Below, piece after piece: positions 43,902 through 54,398 of a stretch of 64,000 nucleotides of DNA. Both the position numbers and the translations under genes were made by a program. The stretch is taken from positions 1-64,000 of the forward strand of contig NZ_ASZC01000017.1 of NCBI RefSeq assembly GCF_000468095.1, in the 5' to 3' direction. Below the pieces are notes generated by a model. It was given only the letters and a program-made list of their open reading frames with translations, ran no database searches and was not told the DNA's origin. Source of the DNA: Pantoea sp. AS-PWVM4. GTDB taxonomy: Bacteria; Pseudomonadota; Gammaproteobacteria; Enterobacterales; Enterobacteriaceae. Each line of letters starts with the position of its first letter. The stretch's first letter is position 1.

Positions 43902-44345
43902 ATGACCGAACAGGTAAATCCCCCGCGCATTGCTGGCTGGCTGCTGCTGCCGCTCGCCTGGCTGATTATGACCATGCTCACCAGCGCCCTGGTGGTCGCC
44001 ATGTATCTCAGCCCGCTGTTTAATCCTGAACTGCGCACCACGTTGTTTTCGCACGGCGGGCTGCTGCTGACGCAATGGTCGATTTCATTGCTGACCGCGG
44101 GCCTGGTCTGGGTATATAGCATTTGGGTATGCTGGATTTTCTGTAAACGATCACGCCGTCTGCCACGCCATTACATTCTCTGGCTGCTAATGACGGTGTT
44201 GCTGGCGATGAAAACCTTTGCTTTTACCCCGGTTTCTGACAGCAAAGCAATCCAGACGTTACTGCTGTCATTGCTGGCAGCGGCGGTTTTTGTTCCCTAT
44301 TTCAAACGCTCCCAACGCGTAAAACAGACGTTTATCCAGCCGTAA
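43902..44345 (+). CDS. ydgK: YdgK-like inner-membrane protein (DUF2569)
   Basis: A 147-residue protein with four hydrophobic stretches (about residues 10-35, 50-75, 87-103 and 112-130). The opening PPRIAGWLLLPLAWLI is the usual start of DUF2569 proteins. It takes the place of E. coli ydgK between cnu and rsxA. The start at 43902 was chosen from that alignment; the longer frame overlaps cnu. No function is known. Confidence 0.85.
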   Translation: MTEQVNPPRIAGWLLLPLAWLIMTMLTSALVVAMYLSPLFNPELRTTLFSHGGLLLTQWSISLLTAGLVWVYSIWVCWIFCKRSRRLPRHYILWLLMTVLLAMKTFAFTPVSDSKAIQTLLLSLLAAAVFVPYFKRSQRVKQTFIQP

Positions 44346-44468
44346 TGGCGCAAGAATCGTCAGGAATTTAATTCTGAGTGCTCTCAACCGGGCTGCAAAC
44401 ACGGCTCGGGTTGAGATACAGCTCTCAATTCCGGATAATAGACGCCTTTCGGCTTCCCAGGTTTCATA

Positions 44469-45050
44469 ATGACCGATTATTTACTGCTCTTTATTGGCAC
44501 CGTGCTGGTGAACAACTTCGTTCTGGTAAAGTTCCTCGGACTTTGCCCGTTCATGGGTGTGTCAAAAAAACTGGAAACGGCCATTGGCATGGGACTTGCC
44601 ACCACCTTCGTGATTACGCTGGCGTCTATTTGTGCCTGGCTGGTCAACCATTTGATCCTGGTGCCGCTGGACTTAGTCTATCTGCGTACTATGGCCTATA
44701 TCCTGGTGATTGCCGTCGTGGTGCAGTTCACCGAAATGGTGGTGCGTAAAACCAGCCCGTCGCTCTATCGCCTGCTCGGCATCTTTCTGCCGCTGATCAC
44801 CACCAACTGTGCGGTGCTGGGCGTGCCGCTGCTGAGCGTCAACCTTAACCATACCTTCCTGCAAGCTGCATTGTATGGCTTTAGTGCCTCGCTCGGTTTC
44901 TCACTGGTGATGGTGCTGTTTGCCGGGATCCGCGAACGCCTGGTGCTGGCTAATGTCCCGACCCCATTTAAAGGCAATTCAATCGCCCTGATCACCGCTG
45001 GCCTGATGGCGCTGGCGTTTATGGGCTTTAGTGGTCTGGTGAAATTCTGA
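44469..45050 (+). CDS. rsxA: Electron-transport complex subunit RsxA
   Basis: A 193-residue, six-span membrane protein homologous to RnfA and NqrE. It has [28 protein letters not shown] and the paired [12 protein letters not shown] segment; such paired segments hold the intramembrane 2Fe-2S cysteines (LGLC and TNC). The Rsx complex keeps SoxR reduced in E. coli and is the same machine as Rnf. First of six rsx genes; its stop overlaps rsxB (TGATG). Confidence 0.95.
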   Translation: MTDYLLLFIGTVLVNNFVLVKFLGLCPFMGVSKKLETAIGMGLATTFVITLASICAWLVNHLILVPLDLVYLRTMAYILVIAVVVQFTEMVVRKTSPSLYRLLGIFLPLITTNCAVLGVPLLSVNLNHTFLQAALYGFSASLGFSLVMVLFAGIRERLVLANVPTPFKGNSIALITAGLMALAFMGFSGLVKF

Positions 45051-45628
45051 TGACCGCGATTTGGATTGCTATTGCCGTATTAAGCGCCCTGAGCCTGGTT
45101 TTTGGTGGCCTGCTCGGCTACGCTGCGCGCCGTTTTGAAGTTGAAGAAGATCCGATTGTTGAACAGATTGATGCCATTCTGCCGCAAAGCCAATGCGGTC
45201 AGTGCGGCTATCCGGGTTGCCGTCCCTATGCCGATGCCGTCGGGAACAACGGTGAGGCGATCAACAAATGCGCCCCCGGTGGCGAGCAGACCATGCTGAA
45301 ACTGGCGGCGTTGCTGAACGTCGAGCCGCAACCGCTGGATGGCGGTGCAGAGGTGTTGGCACCGGTACGCACCGTGGCGTGGATCGACGAAGCCAACTGC
45401 ATCGGTTGTACCAAATGTATCCAGGCCTGCCCGGTCGACGCGATTGTCGGCGCCACCCGCGCCATGCACACCGTGCTGAGCGATGTCTGCACCGGTTGCG
45501 ATCTGTGCGTTGCGCCTTGTCCGACCGATTGCATCGAGATGCGTCCGGTTGCCACCACCACGGCCAACTGGAAGTGGGATCTTGAAACTATTCCTGTACG
45601 GGTGATCCCGGTAGAAAGCCATGCTTAA
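45050..45628 (+). CDS. rsxB: Electron-transport complex ferredoxin subunit RsxB
   Basis: A 192-residue membrane-tethered polyferredoxin. One N-terminal span (about 1-28) is followed by a CGQCGYPGC four-cysteine Fe-S motif and two 4Fe-4S ferredoxin motifs, [12 protein letters not shown] and [12 protein letters not shown]. It passes electrons between RsxC and the membrane subunits. Overlaps rsxA by 1 base and rsxC by 8. Confidence 0.95.
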   Translation: MTAIWIAIAVLSALSLVFGGLLGYAARRFEVEEDPIVEQIDAILPQSQCGQCGYPGCRPYADAVGNNGEAINKCAPGGEQTMLKLAALLNVEPQPLDGGAEVLAPVRTVAWIDEANCIGCTKCIQACPVDAIVGATRAMHTVLSDVCTGCDLCVAPCPTDCIEMRPVATTTANWKWDLETIPVRVIPVESHA

Positions 45629-47855
45629 TTTGCTCAACACCCTGTTCCGCAAAGAGAAACTGTGGGATTTTCAGGGCGGCATTCATCCGCCGGAAATGAA
45701 AACACAGTCGAACGGTACACCGCTCAGCCAACTCCCGCTGCCGGAACGTTTTATCATCCCGCTAAAGCAACATATTGGTCATGAAGGCGAGATTTGTGTC
45801 GCGCCTGGTGAACATGTGCTGCGCGGCCAGCCGCTGACATTCGGTAATGGCCGAATGCTGCCGGTGCACGCCCCCACATCGGGCACCATTGAAGCGATTG
45901 CGCCGCATATGACCGCCCACCCGTCCGGGTTGTCTGAGCTGTGCATTTTCCTTGTCGCCGACGGTGAGGACCGCTGGACGGCGCTCGATCCGCAACCTGA
46001 TTACCGTGCCCTGACGCGTGAAGACGTGGTTAAACGCATCCATGATGCCGGGATCGCCGGGCTGGGTGGCGCGGGCTTCCCCACAGCCACCAAATTGCGC
46101 GGTGGCCTGCGCGGCGTCAAAACCCTGATTATCAATGCCGCCGAATGTGAACCTTATATCACCGCCGATGACCGCCTGATGCAGGATTGCGCCGCAGAAG
46201 TGCTGGAAGGCTGCCGTATTCTTGCCTGGGTGTTACAGGCGGAGCGCGTGTTGATCGGCGTCGAAGATAACAAACCGGAAGCGATTGCCGCGCTGAAACA
46301 GGCGCTGGCTGGCGAACGCGATCTGCAACTGCGGGTGATCCCCACGAAATACCCCTCCGGTGGGGCCAAGCAGCTGACCAAAATTCTGACCGGTCTGGAA
46401 GTGCCACATGGCGGGCGTTCTACCGATATCGGCGTGCTGATGCAAAACGTCGGCACTGCCTGGGCGGTGAAGCGTGCCATTGTCGATGGCGAACCAATCA
46501 CCGAGCGCGTGGTGACACTGACCGGCGAAGCCATTAGTCAACCGCGTAACGTCTGGGGCCGTCTCGGTACCCCGGTGAGTCATCTGCTGCACCATGCCGG
46601 TTTTACCCCAGCATCGCGCCAGATGGTGATTATGGGCGGCCCACTGATGGGCTTCACCCTGCCTTCGCTGGACGTGCCGGTGGTAAAAATTACCAACTGT
46701 ATTCTGGCACCCTCCGCCAGCGAGATGGGCAGCAACCCGGAAGAGCAATCCTGTATCCGTTGCAGTGCCTGTGCTGATGCCTGTCCGGCCAATCTGTTGC
46801 CGCAACAACTCTACTGGTACAGCCAGGGCGCCGACCACGATAAAGCGCGCGCCCATCATATTGATGACTGCATCGAATGCGGTGCCTGCGCTTATGTCTG
46901 CCCGAGCAACATCCCGCTGGTGCAATACTATCGCCAGGAGAAAGCCGAACTGCGTGCTATCGACCTGGAAGCAAAACGCACTGCCGAAGCCAAAGCACGC
47001 TTTGAGGCACGTCAGGCGCGGCTGGAGCGAGAAAAACTGGCGCGCGAAGCACGTCATGAACAGGCGAAACAGCGCGTGGCCCGTAGCGACCAGGGTGAAC
47101 TGGATGCCGCGGTAGCGCGGGTGAAAGCGCGTCAGGCCAAAACCCCGGAACAGGAAGCGGCTGAAAGTGAAGCCCGCCATGCTCAGGCGCTGGCACGTCA
47201 GGCAGAAACCCAGGCTGAAACCCAGGCACTGAGCCGTCAGGCCGGTGACCCGCGCAAAGCGGCGGTCGAAGCCGCCATTGCCCGTGCCAAAGCGAAGAAA
47301 GCGGCAACGGTCGAACCGGTCGAAAGCGCACCGGCTGAAACGGTTGATCCGCGCAAAGCGGCAGTCGAAGCCGCCATTGCCCGCGCTAAAGCGAAGAAAG
47401 CGGCTGCCGCCGAACCGGTAGAAAGCGCACCGGCTGAAACGGTTGATCCGCGCAAAGCCGCTGTCGAAGCCGCCATTGCCCGCGCTAAAGCGAAGAAAGC
47501 GGCTGCCGCCGAACCGGTAGAAAGCACACCGGCTGAAACGGTTGATCCGCGCAAAGCGGCAGTCGAAGCCGCCATTGCCCGCGCTAAAGCGAAGAAAGCG
47601 GCTGCCGCCGAACCGGTAGAAAGCGCACCGGCTGAAACGGTTGATCCGCGCAAAGCCGCTGTCGAAGCCGCCATTGCCCGCGCTAAAGCGAAGAAAGCGG
47701 CTGCCGCGCAACCGGCCGCTGCCGATATAAATGAACCGGAGGCCGCTGCGTCTCCTGACTCCGCCGACCCGCGTAAAGCAGCGATTGCCGCCGCGGTCGC
47801 CCGTGCCAAAGCGCGCAAAGCCGCGCAGCAGCAGCCTTCGACGTCTGAGGATTAA
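45621..47855 (+). CDS. rsxC: Electron-transport complex subunit RsxC with C-terminal tandem repeats
   Basis: A 744-residue peripheral subunit. Residues about 1-370 hold the FMN/NADH-type fold ([29 protein letters not shown]), followed by two 4Fe-4S motifs ([12 protein letters not shown] and [12 protein letters not shown]). The tail from about residue 445 is Ala/Glu/Arg/Lys-rich coiled coil and includes five near-identical 33-residue repeats ([20 protein letters not shown]...) plus a degenerate sixth. E. coli RsxC has a comparable repeat tail with a different linker. The repeat number may vary between strains. Confidence 0.95.
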   Translation: MLNLLNTLFRKEKLWDFQGGIHPPEMKTQSNGTPLSQLPLPERFIIPLKQHIGHEGEICVAPGEHVLRGQPLTFGNGRMLPVHAPTSGTIEAIAPHMTAHPSGLSELCIFLVADGEDRWTALDPQPDYRALTREDVVKRIHDAGIAGLGGAGFPTATKLRGGLRGVKTLIINAAECEPYITADDRLMQDCAAEVLEGCRILAWVLQAERVLIGVEDNKPEAIAALKQALAGERDLQLRVIPTKYPSGGAKQLTKILTGLEVPHGGRSTDIGVLMQNVGTAWAVKRAIVDGEPITERVVTLTGEAISQPRNVWGRLGTPVSHLLHHAGFTPASRQMVIMGGPLMGFTLPSLDVPVVKITNCILAPSASEMGSNPEEQSCIRCSACADACPANLLPQQLYWYSQGADHDKARAHHIDDCIECGACAYVCPSNIPLVQYYRQEKAELRAIDLEAKRTAEAKARFEARQARLEREKLAREARHEQAKQRVARSDQGELDAAVARVKARQAKTPEQEAAESEARHAQALARQAETQAETQALSRQAGDPRKAAVEAAIARAKAKKAATVEPVESAPAETVDPRKAAVEAAIARAKAKKAAAAEPVESAPAETVDPRKAAVEAAIARAKAKKAAAAEPVESTPAETVDPRKAAVEAAIARAKAKKAAAAEPVESAPAETVDPRKAAVEAAIARAKAKKAAAAQPAAADINEPEAAASPDSADPRKAAIAAAVARAKARKAAQQQPSTSED
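47247..47741 (+). repeat. Five 99-base tandem repeats inside rsxC
   Basis: Units start at 47247, 47346, 47445, 47544 and 47643, each beginning with the codons for Asp-Pro-Arg-Lys and exactly 99 bases long. Units two to five are almost identical at the DNA level (the GTAGAAAGCGCACCGGCTGA linker recurs). A diverged sixth start lies at 47766. Confidence 0.92.
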
Positions 47856-48914
47856 ATGGCTTTTCGTATCGCAAGTTCCCCTTATACCCATAACCGCCGC
47901 AGCACCGGCAATATTATGCTGCTGGTGGTACTGGCGGCGCTGCCGGGCATGGCAGCGCAATGGTATTTTTTTGGTATTGGCTTTCTGATTCAGGTGATAC
48001 TCGCGATTGCCACCGCATGGGCAACGGAAGGCGTGATCCTGCGTCTGCGCAAAACCCCGGTGGTCCCCACGCTGGCCGATAACTCCGCCCTGCTGACTGC
48101 ACTGCTGCTGGGCATCAGCCTGCCGCCGCTGGCCCCCTGGTGGCTGGTGGTGATTGGCACGGTGTTTGCCATTGTGATCGCCAAACAACTGTATGGTGGT
48201 CTGGGACAGAACCCGTTTAACCCTGCGATGGTCGGTTATGTGGTGCTGCTGATCTCCTTCCCGGTGCAGATGACCAGTTGGATGCCGCCGGACGCGTTGC
48301 AGTCGATCAAACCCGGCCTGCTTGATTCCCTCAGCATGATCTTTACCCATCACACGCTGGCGGGCGAAACCATGCAGCAGCTGCAACTTGGCGTGGATGG
48401 CGTGAGCCAGGCGACCCCGCTTGATACGTTTAAAACCGGGCTGCGCGCCGGTCACAGCGCCGAACAACTGCTGGCCGCGCCGATTTATCATGGCGTGCTG
48501 GCCGGTCTTGGCTGGCAGTGGGTGAACGTCGGTTATCTGCTGGGCGGCATGCTGTTGCTGGCGAAAAACGCCATCCGCTGGCATATCCCGGTGAGCTTTC
48601 TGTTGTCGCTGGCATTCTGTGCCACCCTCGGCTGGCTGTTTTCACCGGAGTCGCTCAACTCGCCGCTGATCCACCTGTTTTCTGGCGCGACCATGCTGGG
48701 CGCATTTTTTATCGCCACCGATCCGGTGACCGCTTCCACCACCAATCGCGGTCGCCTGATTTATGGCGCGTTGATTGGTCTGCTGGTGTGGTTGATTCGC
48801 AGTTATGGCGGCTACCCGGATGGCGTGGCCTTTGCCGTACTGCTGGCTAACATTTGTGTGCCGTTGATTGATTACTACACCCAGCCGCGCGTGTACGGCC
48901 ATCGCAAGGATTAA
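47856..48914 (+). CDS. rsxD: Electron-transport complex subunit RsxD
   Basis: A 352-residue membrane protein with about nine to ten spans, homologous to RnfD/NqrB. The covalent FMN attachment motif reads [20 protein letters not shown] (Thr in SGAT). Also conserved is [20 protein letters not shown]. It starts directly after the rsxC stop. Confidence 0.95.
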   Translation: MAFRIASSPYTHNRRSTGNIMLLVVLAALPGMAAQWYFFGIGFLIQVILAIATAWATEGVILRLRKTPVVPTLADNSALLTALLLGISLPPLAPWWLVVIGTVFAIVIAKQLYGGLGQNPFNPAMVGYVVLLISFPVQMTSWMPPDALQSIKPGLLDSLSMIFTHHTLAGETMQQLQLGVDGVSQATPLDTFKTGLRAGHSAEQLLAAPIYHGVLAGLGWQWVNVGYLLGGMLLLAKNAIRWHIPVSFLLSLAFCATLGWLFSPESLNSPLIHLFSGATMLGAFFIATDPVTASTTNRGRLIYGALIGLLVWLIRSYGGYPDGVAFAVLLANICVPLIDYYTQPRVYGHRKD

Positions 48915-48917
48915 CCG

Positions 48918-49547
48918 ATGTTCGAGACTATTCGTAAAAATGCGCTGACGCTGGCAATTTTCGCGGTGATCACCACCGGCGTGACGGCAATCGTTAACTT
49001 TGTGACCAAGCCAACGGTTGATCATCAGACCGCGCTGCAGCAGAAAAACCTGCTGGATCAGGTGGTGCCGACCGATTTATACGATAACCACATTCAACAG
49101 GAATGTTATCTGGTCACCGATCCGGCCCTCGGCAACGGTAAACCGCACCATCTTTATCTGGCGCGCAAAGGCGATACACCGGTGGCGGTGGCGCTTGAGA
49201 CTACCGCACCAGACGGCTATTCTGGAGCGATTGAAATGCTGGTGGGCGCGGATTTCCACGGTAAAGTGCTGGGCGTGCGCGTCATCGAACATCATGAAAC
49301 CCCCGGTCTTGGTGATAAAATCGAGCTGCGCGTCTCTGACTGGATCAACAGTTTCAACGGCAAAGTGGTGCACGGTGCCGATGACAAAAATTTTGCAGTG
49401 AAGAAAGATGGGGGTGAATTTGACCAGTTTACCGGTGCGACCATCACCCCACGCGCGGTGGTCAATGCCACCAAACGCGCCGCGTTACTGATTGAAACCC
49501 TGCCAGCGAAACTGTCATCGCTGCCCGAATGTGGAGAGGCAAAATGA
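48918..49547 (+). CDS. rsxG: Electron-transport complex subunit RsxG
   Basis: A 209-residue protein with one N-terminal span and a periplasmic flavin domain. The FMN attachment site is in [15 protein letters not shown] (Thr in TGATIT). Other family segments are [16 protein letters not shown] and [10 protein letters not shown]. Follows rsxD by 3 bases. Confidence 0.95.
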   Translation: MFETIRKNALTLAIFAVITTGVTAIVNFVTKPTVDHQTALQQKNLLDQVVPTDLYDNHIQQECYLVTDPALGNGKPHHLYLARKGDTPVAVALETTAPDGYSGAIEMLVGADFHGKVLGVRVIEHHETPGLGDKIELRVSDWINSFNGKVVHGADDKNFAVKKDGGEFDQFTGATITPRAVVNATKRAALLIETLPAKLSSLPECGEAK

Positions 49548-50245
49548 GTGAAGCGAAAAACTTACTGATCGGCGGCCTGTGGAAAAACAACTCCGCGCTG
49601 GTGCAGTTGCTCGGACTCTGCCCGCTGCTGGCGGTTACCTCCACCGCCACCAACGCCCTCGGCCTTGGTCTGGCGACCACCCTGGTACTGACCATCACCA
49701 ACAGCGCAATTTCCGCCTCTCGCCGTTGGGTGCCAGCGGATATTCGTATCCCGATTTATGTGATGATCATCGCCTCAGTGGTGAGCTGCGTGCAGATGCT
49801 GATCAACGCCTATGCCCACGGTTTATATCAGTCACTCGGCATTTTTATCCCGCTGATTGTGACCAACTGCATCGTGGTGGGTCGTGCAGAAGCCGTCGCG
49901 TCAAAAAGCAGTATCCCGCTCTCCGCGCTGGATGGCTTTGCCATCGGCATGGGAGCGACCTGCGCGATGGTGACCCTCGGTTCGATTCGTGAAATTATCG
50001 GTAGCGGCACCCTGTTTAACGGCGCAGACCAGTTGCTCGGCCCGTGGGCGAAAGTGCTGCGTATTGAAGTGGTGCATTTTGATTCTCCGATGCTGCTGGC
50101 GATGCTGCCGCCAGGAGCGTTTATTGGCCTTGGTATGCTGCTGGCGGCAAAATACCTTATTGACCAGAAGATGAAACAACGTGCGGCCAATCGTGCCGAG
50201 ACGCCCGCCGCAGATCCGCAGGGCCAGACAGGGAAAGCGGTGTGA
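49544..50245 (+). CDS. rsxE: Electron-transport complex subunit RsxE
   Basis: A 233-residue, six-span protein, paralogue of RsxA (RnfE/NqrD). It carries [21 protein letters not shown] and [13 protein letters not shown], each with a cysteine thought to ligate the membrane Fe-S cluster. The start at 49544 overlaps the rsxG stop by 4 bases (ATGA) and gives MSEAKN as in E. coli. nth overlaps its stop. Confidence 0.95.
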   Translation: MSEAKNLLIGGLWKNNSALVQLLGLCPLLAVTSTATNALGLGLATTLVLTITNSAISASRRWVPADIRIPIYVMIIASVVSCVQMLINAYAHGLYQSLGIFIPLIVTNCIVVGRAEAVASKSSIPLSALDGFAIGMGATCAMVTLGSIREIIGSGTLFNGADQLLGPWAKVLRIEVVHFDSPMLLAMLPPGAFIGLGMLLAAKYLIDQKMKQRAANRAETPAADPQGQTGKAV

Positions 50246-50874
50246 ATCAGGATAAACGCGTACAAATTCTCACGCGTCTGCGCGATGAGAATCCCCACCC
50301 TACCACCGAGCTGAACTTCAGCTCGCCGTTTGAATTATTGATTGCGGTACTGCTCTCGGCGCAGGCCACCGATGTCAGCGTCAATAAAGCCACGGCAAAG
50401 CTTTATCCGGTGGCCAACACCCCGGCCAGTATCCTGGCGCTCGGTGTTGAGGGTGTGAAGGAGTACATCAAAACCATCGGCCTGTTTAACAGCAAAGCGG
50501 AAAACGTCATCAAAACCTGCCGAATCCTGCTGGAGCAGCATGGCGGCGAGGTGCCGGAAGATCGTGCCGCGCTGGAAGCCCTGCCCGGTGTAGGCCGCAA
50601 AACCGCTAATGTGGTGCTCAACACCGCTTTTGGCTGGCCGACCATTGCCGTCGATACCCATATCTTTCGCGTCAGCAATCGCACCCGTTTTGCCCCCGGT
50701 AAAAATGTCGAAGAAGTGGAAGAGAAGCTGCTGAAGGTGGTACCGAAAGCCTTTAAGGTTGATTGCCACCACTGGCTGATTCTGCACGGTCGCTATACCT
50801 GCGTGGCGCGCAAACCCCGCTGCGGCTCCTGCTTAATTGAAGACCTGTGCGAGTTTGACGCCAAAACCGAATAA
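50242..50874 (+). CDS. nth: Endonuclease III
   Basis: A 210-residue DNA glycosylase/AP lyase for oxidised pyrimidines. The helix-hairpin-helix [15 protein letters not shown] holds the catalytic Lys, [12 protein letters not shown] the catalytic Asp, and [17 protein letters not shown] is the C-x6-C-x2-C-x5-C 4Fe-4S loop. It begins with GTG overlapping the rsxE stop (GTGA), as rsx-nth are coupled in E. coli. Confidence 0.96.
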   Translation: MNQDKRVQILTRLRDENPHPTTELNFSSPFELLIAVLLSAQATDVSVNKATAKLYPVANTPASILALGVEGVKEYIKTIGLFNSKAENVIKTCRILLEQHGGEVPEDRAALEALPGVGRKTANVVLNTAFGWPTIAVDTHIFRVSNRTRFAPGKNVEEVEEKLLKVVPKAFKVDCHHWLILHGRYTCVARKPRCGSCLIEDLCEFDAKTE

Positions 50875-50885
50875 CGAGGGATGCC

Positions 50886-51839
50886 ATGACCACTGCTGAG
50901 AATGCAGCATTAATTTTCCGGCAGTTTGGCAACCCTTCTGACGTTCTGACCCTCGAATACACTCCGCTTACACCGCTGGCCCCTGCGCAACTGCGCGTGC
51001 AGATGCGGTTTGCGCCGGTCAATGCCTCTGATTTGATTCCGATTAGCGGTGCCTATCGTCACCGCGTCACCCCGCCACGGGTCGCGGGTTATGAAGGCGT
51101 GGGTACGGTGGTTGCCGCTCCGGCTGATTTCAGCCACTTACTGGGTAAACGGGTGCTGCCTTTGCGCGGCACGGGAACCTGGCAACGCTATGTCGATTGT
51201 GATGCCGCTCTCGCCATTCCGGTGCCGGACGATATCGACAGCACGCTGGCGGCCCGCGCGTATATCAATCCGCTGGCGGCACTGTTGATGTTGAAAAACT
51301 GGTCACCCGGCAATAAACACCTGCTGCTCACCGCTGGCGGCTCGGACTGTGCGCTGCTGCTGGCGCAATGGGCGTTGCGGTGGGGGGCGCAGAGCGTAAC
51401 CGCTATCTATCGTGCGCCCCGCCATGCGGAACGGTTAGAGCGTCTTGCTATCGGTGCGTTGCAGCAGGATCAACATGCAGACATCCGCCAGCGCGCCGCC
51501 GGGGCCGATTTGGTGTTTGATGCCACTGGTGGCGCGGTGAGCCAGCTCATCTGGCAAGCGCTACCCACTGCTGCGCAGTTTATCGCCTATGGCGTGCTGA
51601 CCGGTCAGCCAGTGCGCGTTAACGCCGCGCGCCCCGCCCTTCACTGGTTTCATGTCCGTCATTATCTGGATGCGCTGACGCCTGCGGCATGGCAGCAGCT
51701 GTTTGCTGAACTCTGGCCGCTGTTGCGGAGCAGCGACTGCGGCGAAGTTGCCGTGTACCCGTTTGATCAGTGGCGCGAGGCAATTCACTTTTATCACCAG
51801 TCCGGCCGCAGCCAGAAACCGCTGCTGCAACTTTCATAA
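50886..51839 (+). CDS. Medium-chain reductase/dehydrogenase, MECR-like
   Basis: A 317-residue protein with a GroES-like N-domain (residues about 1-110, NASDLIPISGAYRHR, GYEGVGTVV) and a Rossmann domain (about 125-270, LLLTAGGSDCALLLAQWA). No zinc-ligand cysteine cluster is visible, which fits quinone or enoyl-thioester reductases rather than alcohol dehydrogenases. NADPH as cofactor is typical; the substrate is unknown. It lies 11 bases after nth and may be read from the same transcript; E. coli has dtpA at this place. A repeat follows its stop. Confidence 0.78.
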   Translation: MTTAENAALIFRQFGNPSDVLTLEYTPLTPLAPAQLRVQMRFAPVNASDLIPISGAYRHRVTPPRVAGYEGVGTVVAAPADFSHLLGKRVLPLRGTGTWQRYVDCDAALAIPVPDDIDSTLAARAYINPLAALLMLKNWSPGNKHLLLTAGGSDCALLLAQWALRWGAQSVTAIYRAPRHAERLERLAIGALQQDQHADIRQRAAGADLVFDATGGAVSQLIWQALPTAAQFIAYGVLTGQPVRVNAARPALHWFHVRHYLDALTPAAWQQLFAELWPLLRSSDCGEVAVYPFDQWREAIHFYHQSGRSQKPLLQLS

Positions 51840-51850
51840 CCGGCAACAGC

Positions 51851-51872
51851 GCGCGATAAATCGCGCCGCTAC
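51851..51872. repeat. Palindromic repeat arm between convergent genes
   Basis: A common-form arm GCGCGATAAATCGCGC plus CGCTAC. A degenerate inverse arm (GATTTATCGCG, 51883-51893) overlaps the stop codon of the convergent gene that ends at 51887. Confidence 0.75.
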
Positions 51873-51886
51873 GATGGACGCAAGAT

Positions 51887-52576
51887 TTATCGCGTGGCGG
51901 CCTGCAACCACGCCACCACCAGCGGTGATAAACGGTTTTGCAGCGCAGCACGCTCCGACTGGAACAGCGTCGCAATAAAGAACGGATGATCGGTCAGTTC
52001 AATACCACGCACATCCCCTGCCAGATCCCACGAGGTGATGTGCAGGTTGCGCGTCTCCAGTGCCTCGCTGAAATCAGGATTGACCCCAAAGTTGCAGTGA
52101 TAACCCTCATCACTTTGCAGTGCGTCATACGCTATCGCGATACGTGAGCCGGGTTTAAAGGTCACTTCGCCCCGCTGTTCCACCAGCGAACAGCTAAGCG
52201 GTGCAATTACCCAGCGCCCCTCTTTATCCGTTTCTGCATGGGCGGCATCGTCCCAGCCCAGCACGTTGCGCGCATACTCAATCACCGCGTATTGAAAACC
52301 ACCGCAGGAACCAAGAAACGGTTTGCCGTGTTCACGCGCCCATTGAATGGTGGCGAACACCCCGGCATCGTTTTGATAGGGGCTGCCTGGCACGACCCAG
52401 ATGGCATCATAGTCGGCAAAAGCGGGGATATGGATTTCGGGGGTAGCAATCCAGTCGGCGGTAACGTTGAGGCTGAGATGTTGAGCGGCAAGCTGAACTG
52501 CGGGAGGAATGGCCTGGTGCGCGACGGCACTGGCACGGTAATCGCCTACAAGGGCGACACGAACTGACTGCGTCAT
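51887..52576 (-). CDS. CTP-synthase-like class I glutamine amidotransferase-fold protein
   Basis: A 229-residue stand-alone domain resembling the C-terminal amidotransferase half of CTP synthase. VRVALVGDYRASAVAHQAI is the opening strand, and the nucleophile elbow reads FLGSCGGFQYAVIEYARN (Cys near residue 91). Where CTP synthase has the FHPE catalytic His-Glu, this protein has HPFFIATLFQSE, so His is replaced by Gln. Similar proteins are annotated as CTP synthase C-terminal region-related. It may therefore be a non-glutaminase member of the fold. No obvious partner synthetase lies beside it. The last codons come from a repeat sequence. Confidence 0.75.
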   Translation of the reverse strand: MTQSVRVALVGDYRASAVAHQAIPPAVQLAAQHLSLNVTADWIATPEIHIPAFADYDAIWVVPGSPYQNDAGVFATIQWAREHGKPFLGSCGGFQYAVIEYARNVLGWDDAAHAETDKEGRWVIAPLSCSLVEQRGEVTFKPGSRIAIAYDALQSDEGYHCNFGVNPDFSEALETRNLHITSWDLAGDVRGIELTDHPFFIATLFQSERAALQNRLSPLVVAWLQAATR

Positions 52577-52631
52577 GGGAACGTCCTTTCGGGGAAAAAA
52601 GGAGGTTACAGCAAAGAGGTTTGGCTGTCAT

Positions 52632-52703
52632 GTAGCGGCGCGATTTTTCGCGCGATTCCGTGCACATTGCCAGTAAGAACCGCGTAATAAATCGTGCCGC
52701 TAC
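52632..52703. repeat. Inverted pair of diverged palindromic repeats (REPIN-like)
   Basis: Arm 52632-52653 (GTAGCGGCGCGATTTTTCGC..) and inverse arm 52682-52703 (..AATCGTGCCGCTAC). Both inner stems carry uncompensated changes, so this is an older copy. It lies between the amidotransferase-like gene and betA. Confidence 0.8.
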
Positions 52704-52709
52704 GGGATG

Positions 52710-54353
52710 TTAACCCTGTACGTAATAATCCGCTGTAGAAGCGCTCAGCGGTGCCCGGCCACGAATCGCATCGGCAATCTTCTCGGCGATCATCACTGTC
52801 GGCGCATTCAGATTGCCGGTGGTAATTTGCGGCATAATCGAGGCATCCACAACGCGCAGTTGCTGCACACCGTGCACTCGCCCGACGCTGTCCACCACAT
52901 CCATCTCGCCATAGCCCATAGCACAGCTGCCACAGGGATGATAGGCCGTCTCGGCGTGCGAACGGATAAAGGCGTCAATTTGCTCGTCACTCTGCACCGC
53001 CGGGCCGGGCTGAATTTCGGCTCCGCAATAGTCGGCCAGCGCCGGTTGCCGCATGATTTCGCGCGTCAGGCGCACGGCGGCGCGAAACTCCTGCCAGTCA
53101 CGTTCCTGTGACATGTAATTGAAAAAGATCGAGGGGGCAGTATAAGGATCTTGCGATGTCAGTTTCACCCGCCCACGGCTCAGGGACCGCATCGGACCGA
53201 CATGCGCCTGAAAACCGTGCTCCTTCACCGGGCTGCTGCCGTTGTAATTAATCGCCACCGGCAGGAAATGGTATTGCAGATCCGGCCAGTCTGGCCGGTC
53301 ATCGCTACGGATAAACCCGCCCGCCTCAAACTGGTTGCTGGCCCCCACCCCCGTCCCTTTCAGCAGCCATTCGGCACCAATCGCCGGTTGGTTCCACCAC
53401 TGCAATGCCGGATAGAGACTCACCGGCTGCTTGCAGCGATATTGCATGTAAATCTCCAGATGATCCTGCAAATTGCGGCCAACGCCGGGCAACGCGTGCA
53501 CCACCTCGATCTCCAGTTCACGCAGCCACTCCTCGGGGCCAACCCCGGAACGTTGCAGAATTTGTGGCGAACCGATGGCCCCGGCACATAACAATACCTC
53601 ACGTCGTGCCTGCGCCTGCTGCGGCTCACCTTTGACCAGCCAGCGCACACCGGTAGCTGTTTTGCCGTCAAAGATAATCCGGTCGGTCTGCGCATGGGTG
53701 ATGATACTGAGATTAGGGCGCGCCTTCGCCACATCGAGGTAGCCGCGTGCGGTACTGGAGCGGCGGCCCTGTGGCGTCACAGTACGATCCATCGGCCCAA
53801 ACCCCTCCTGACGATAACCGTTGAGGTCATCGGTTTCTGCGTGTCCGGCCTGTCTGGCGGCATCAACAAAAGCGCGATACAGCGGGTTGTTGCCGGTTTT
53901 CGCCGTGGTCACGCTGAGATAGCCTTCTGCGCCATGATAATCGTTGGCACCGGCATCACGTTTTTCTGCCTTGCGAAAATAGGGCAGGCAGTTGCGATAG
54001 GCCCAGTTCTCCAGCCCGGTTTTCTTCGCCCAGTTATCGTAATCCAGCGCGTTGCCACGGATATAACACATGCCGTTGATCAACGATGAACCGCCCAGCC
54101 CCTTACCACGCCCGCACTCCATACGGCGCTGATTCATCTGCGGTTCCGGCTCGGTTTCATACGCCCAGTTATAACGCTTACCCTGCAACGGATAAGCCAA
54201 AGCGGCTGGCATTTGGGTACGGAAGTCCCAGCGGTGATCGCGACCGCCCGCTTCCAGTAACAGTACCGATACGTCAGCATCCTCAGTTAAACGGGTGGCC
54301 AGCACATTGCCTGCGGAGCCTGCACCAATAATGATGTAATCAAATTTCTGCAT
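52710..54353 (-). CDS. betA: Choline dehydrogenase
   Basis: A 547-residue GMC-family FAD oxidoreductase oxidising choline to betaine aldehyde at the membrane. The FAD loop is at the N-terminus ([17 protein letters not shown], then LLLEAGG). GMC signatures [18 protein letters not shown] and [16 protein letters not shown] are present, as is the active-site His region [14 protein letters not shown]. It is slightly shorter than E. coli BetA (556). It follows betB in a betI-betB-betA operon, with a perfect hairpin between betB and betA. Confidence 0.95.
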   Translation of the reverse strand: MQKFDYIIIGAGSAGNVLATRLTEDADVSVLLLEAGGRDHRWDFRTQMPAALAYPLQGKRYNWAYETEPEPQMNQRRMECGRGKGLGGSSLINGMCYIRGNALDYDNWAKKTGLENWAYRNCLPYFRKAEKRDAGANDYHGAEGYLSVTTAKTGNNPLYRAFVDAARQAGHAETDDLNGYRQEGFGPMDRTVTPQGRRSSTARGYLDVAKARPNLSIITHAQTDRIIFDGKTATGVRWLVKGEPQQAQARREVLLCAGAIGSPQILQRSGVGPEEWLRELEIEVVHALPGVGRNLQDHLEIYMQYRCKQPVSLYPALQWWNQPAIGAEWLLKGTGVGASNQFEAGGFIRSDDRPDWPDLQYHFLPVAINYNGSSPVKEHGFQAHVGPMRSLSRGRVKLTSQDPYTAPSIFFNYMSQERDWQEFRAAVRLTREIMRQPALADYCGAEIQPGPAVQSDEQIDAFIRSHAETAYHPCGSCAMGYGEMDVVDSVGRVHGVQQLRVVDASIMPQITTGNLNAPTVMIAEKIADAIRGRAPLSASTADYYVQG

Positions 54354-54368
54354 TCAACCTCCTGTTCG

Positions 54369-54390
54369 CCCCGGCGGCACGCCGCCGGGG
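54369..54390 (-). other. Perfect GC hairpin between betB and betA
   Basis: CCCCGGCGGC and GCCGCCGGGG pair over 10 bases around AC. No T-run follows. It lies 9 bases after the betB stop, probably affecting relative betB/betA mRNA levels. Confidence 0.6.
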
Positions 54391-54398
54391 ATGAAAAC

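Noticed and set aside
47247..47800. CRISPR-like regular repeats
   Set aside because: The 99-base units are coding, contiguous and in frame with rsxC, with no unique spacers.
46233..48584. A 783-codon open frame on the minus strand across rsxC and rsxD
   Set aside because: It is antisense to two clearly conserved genes, and its repeats mirror the rsxC repeats. High GC at third positions makes such frames common.
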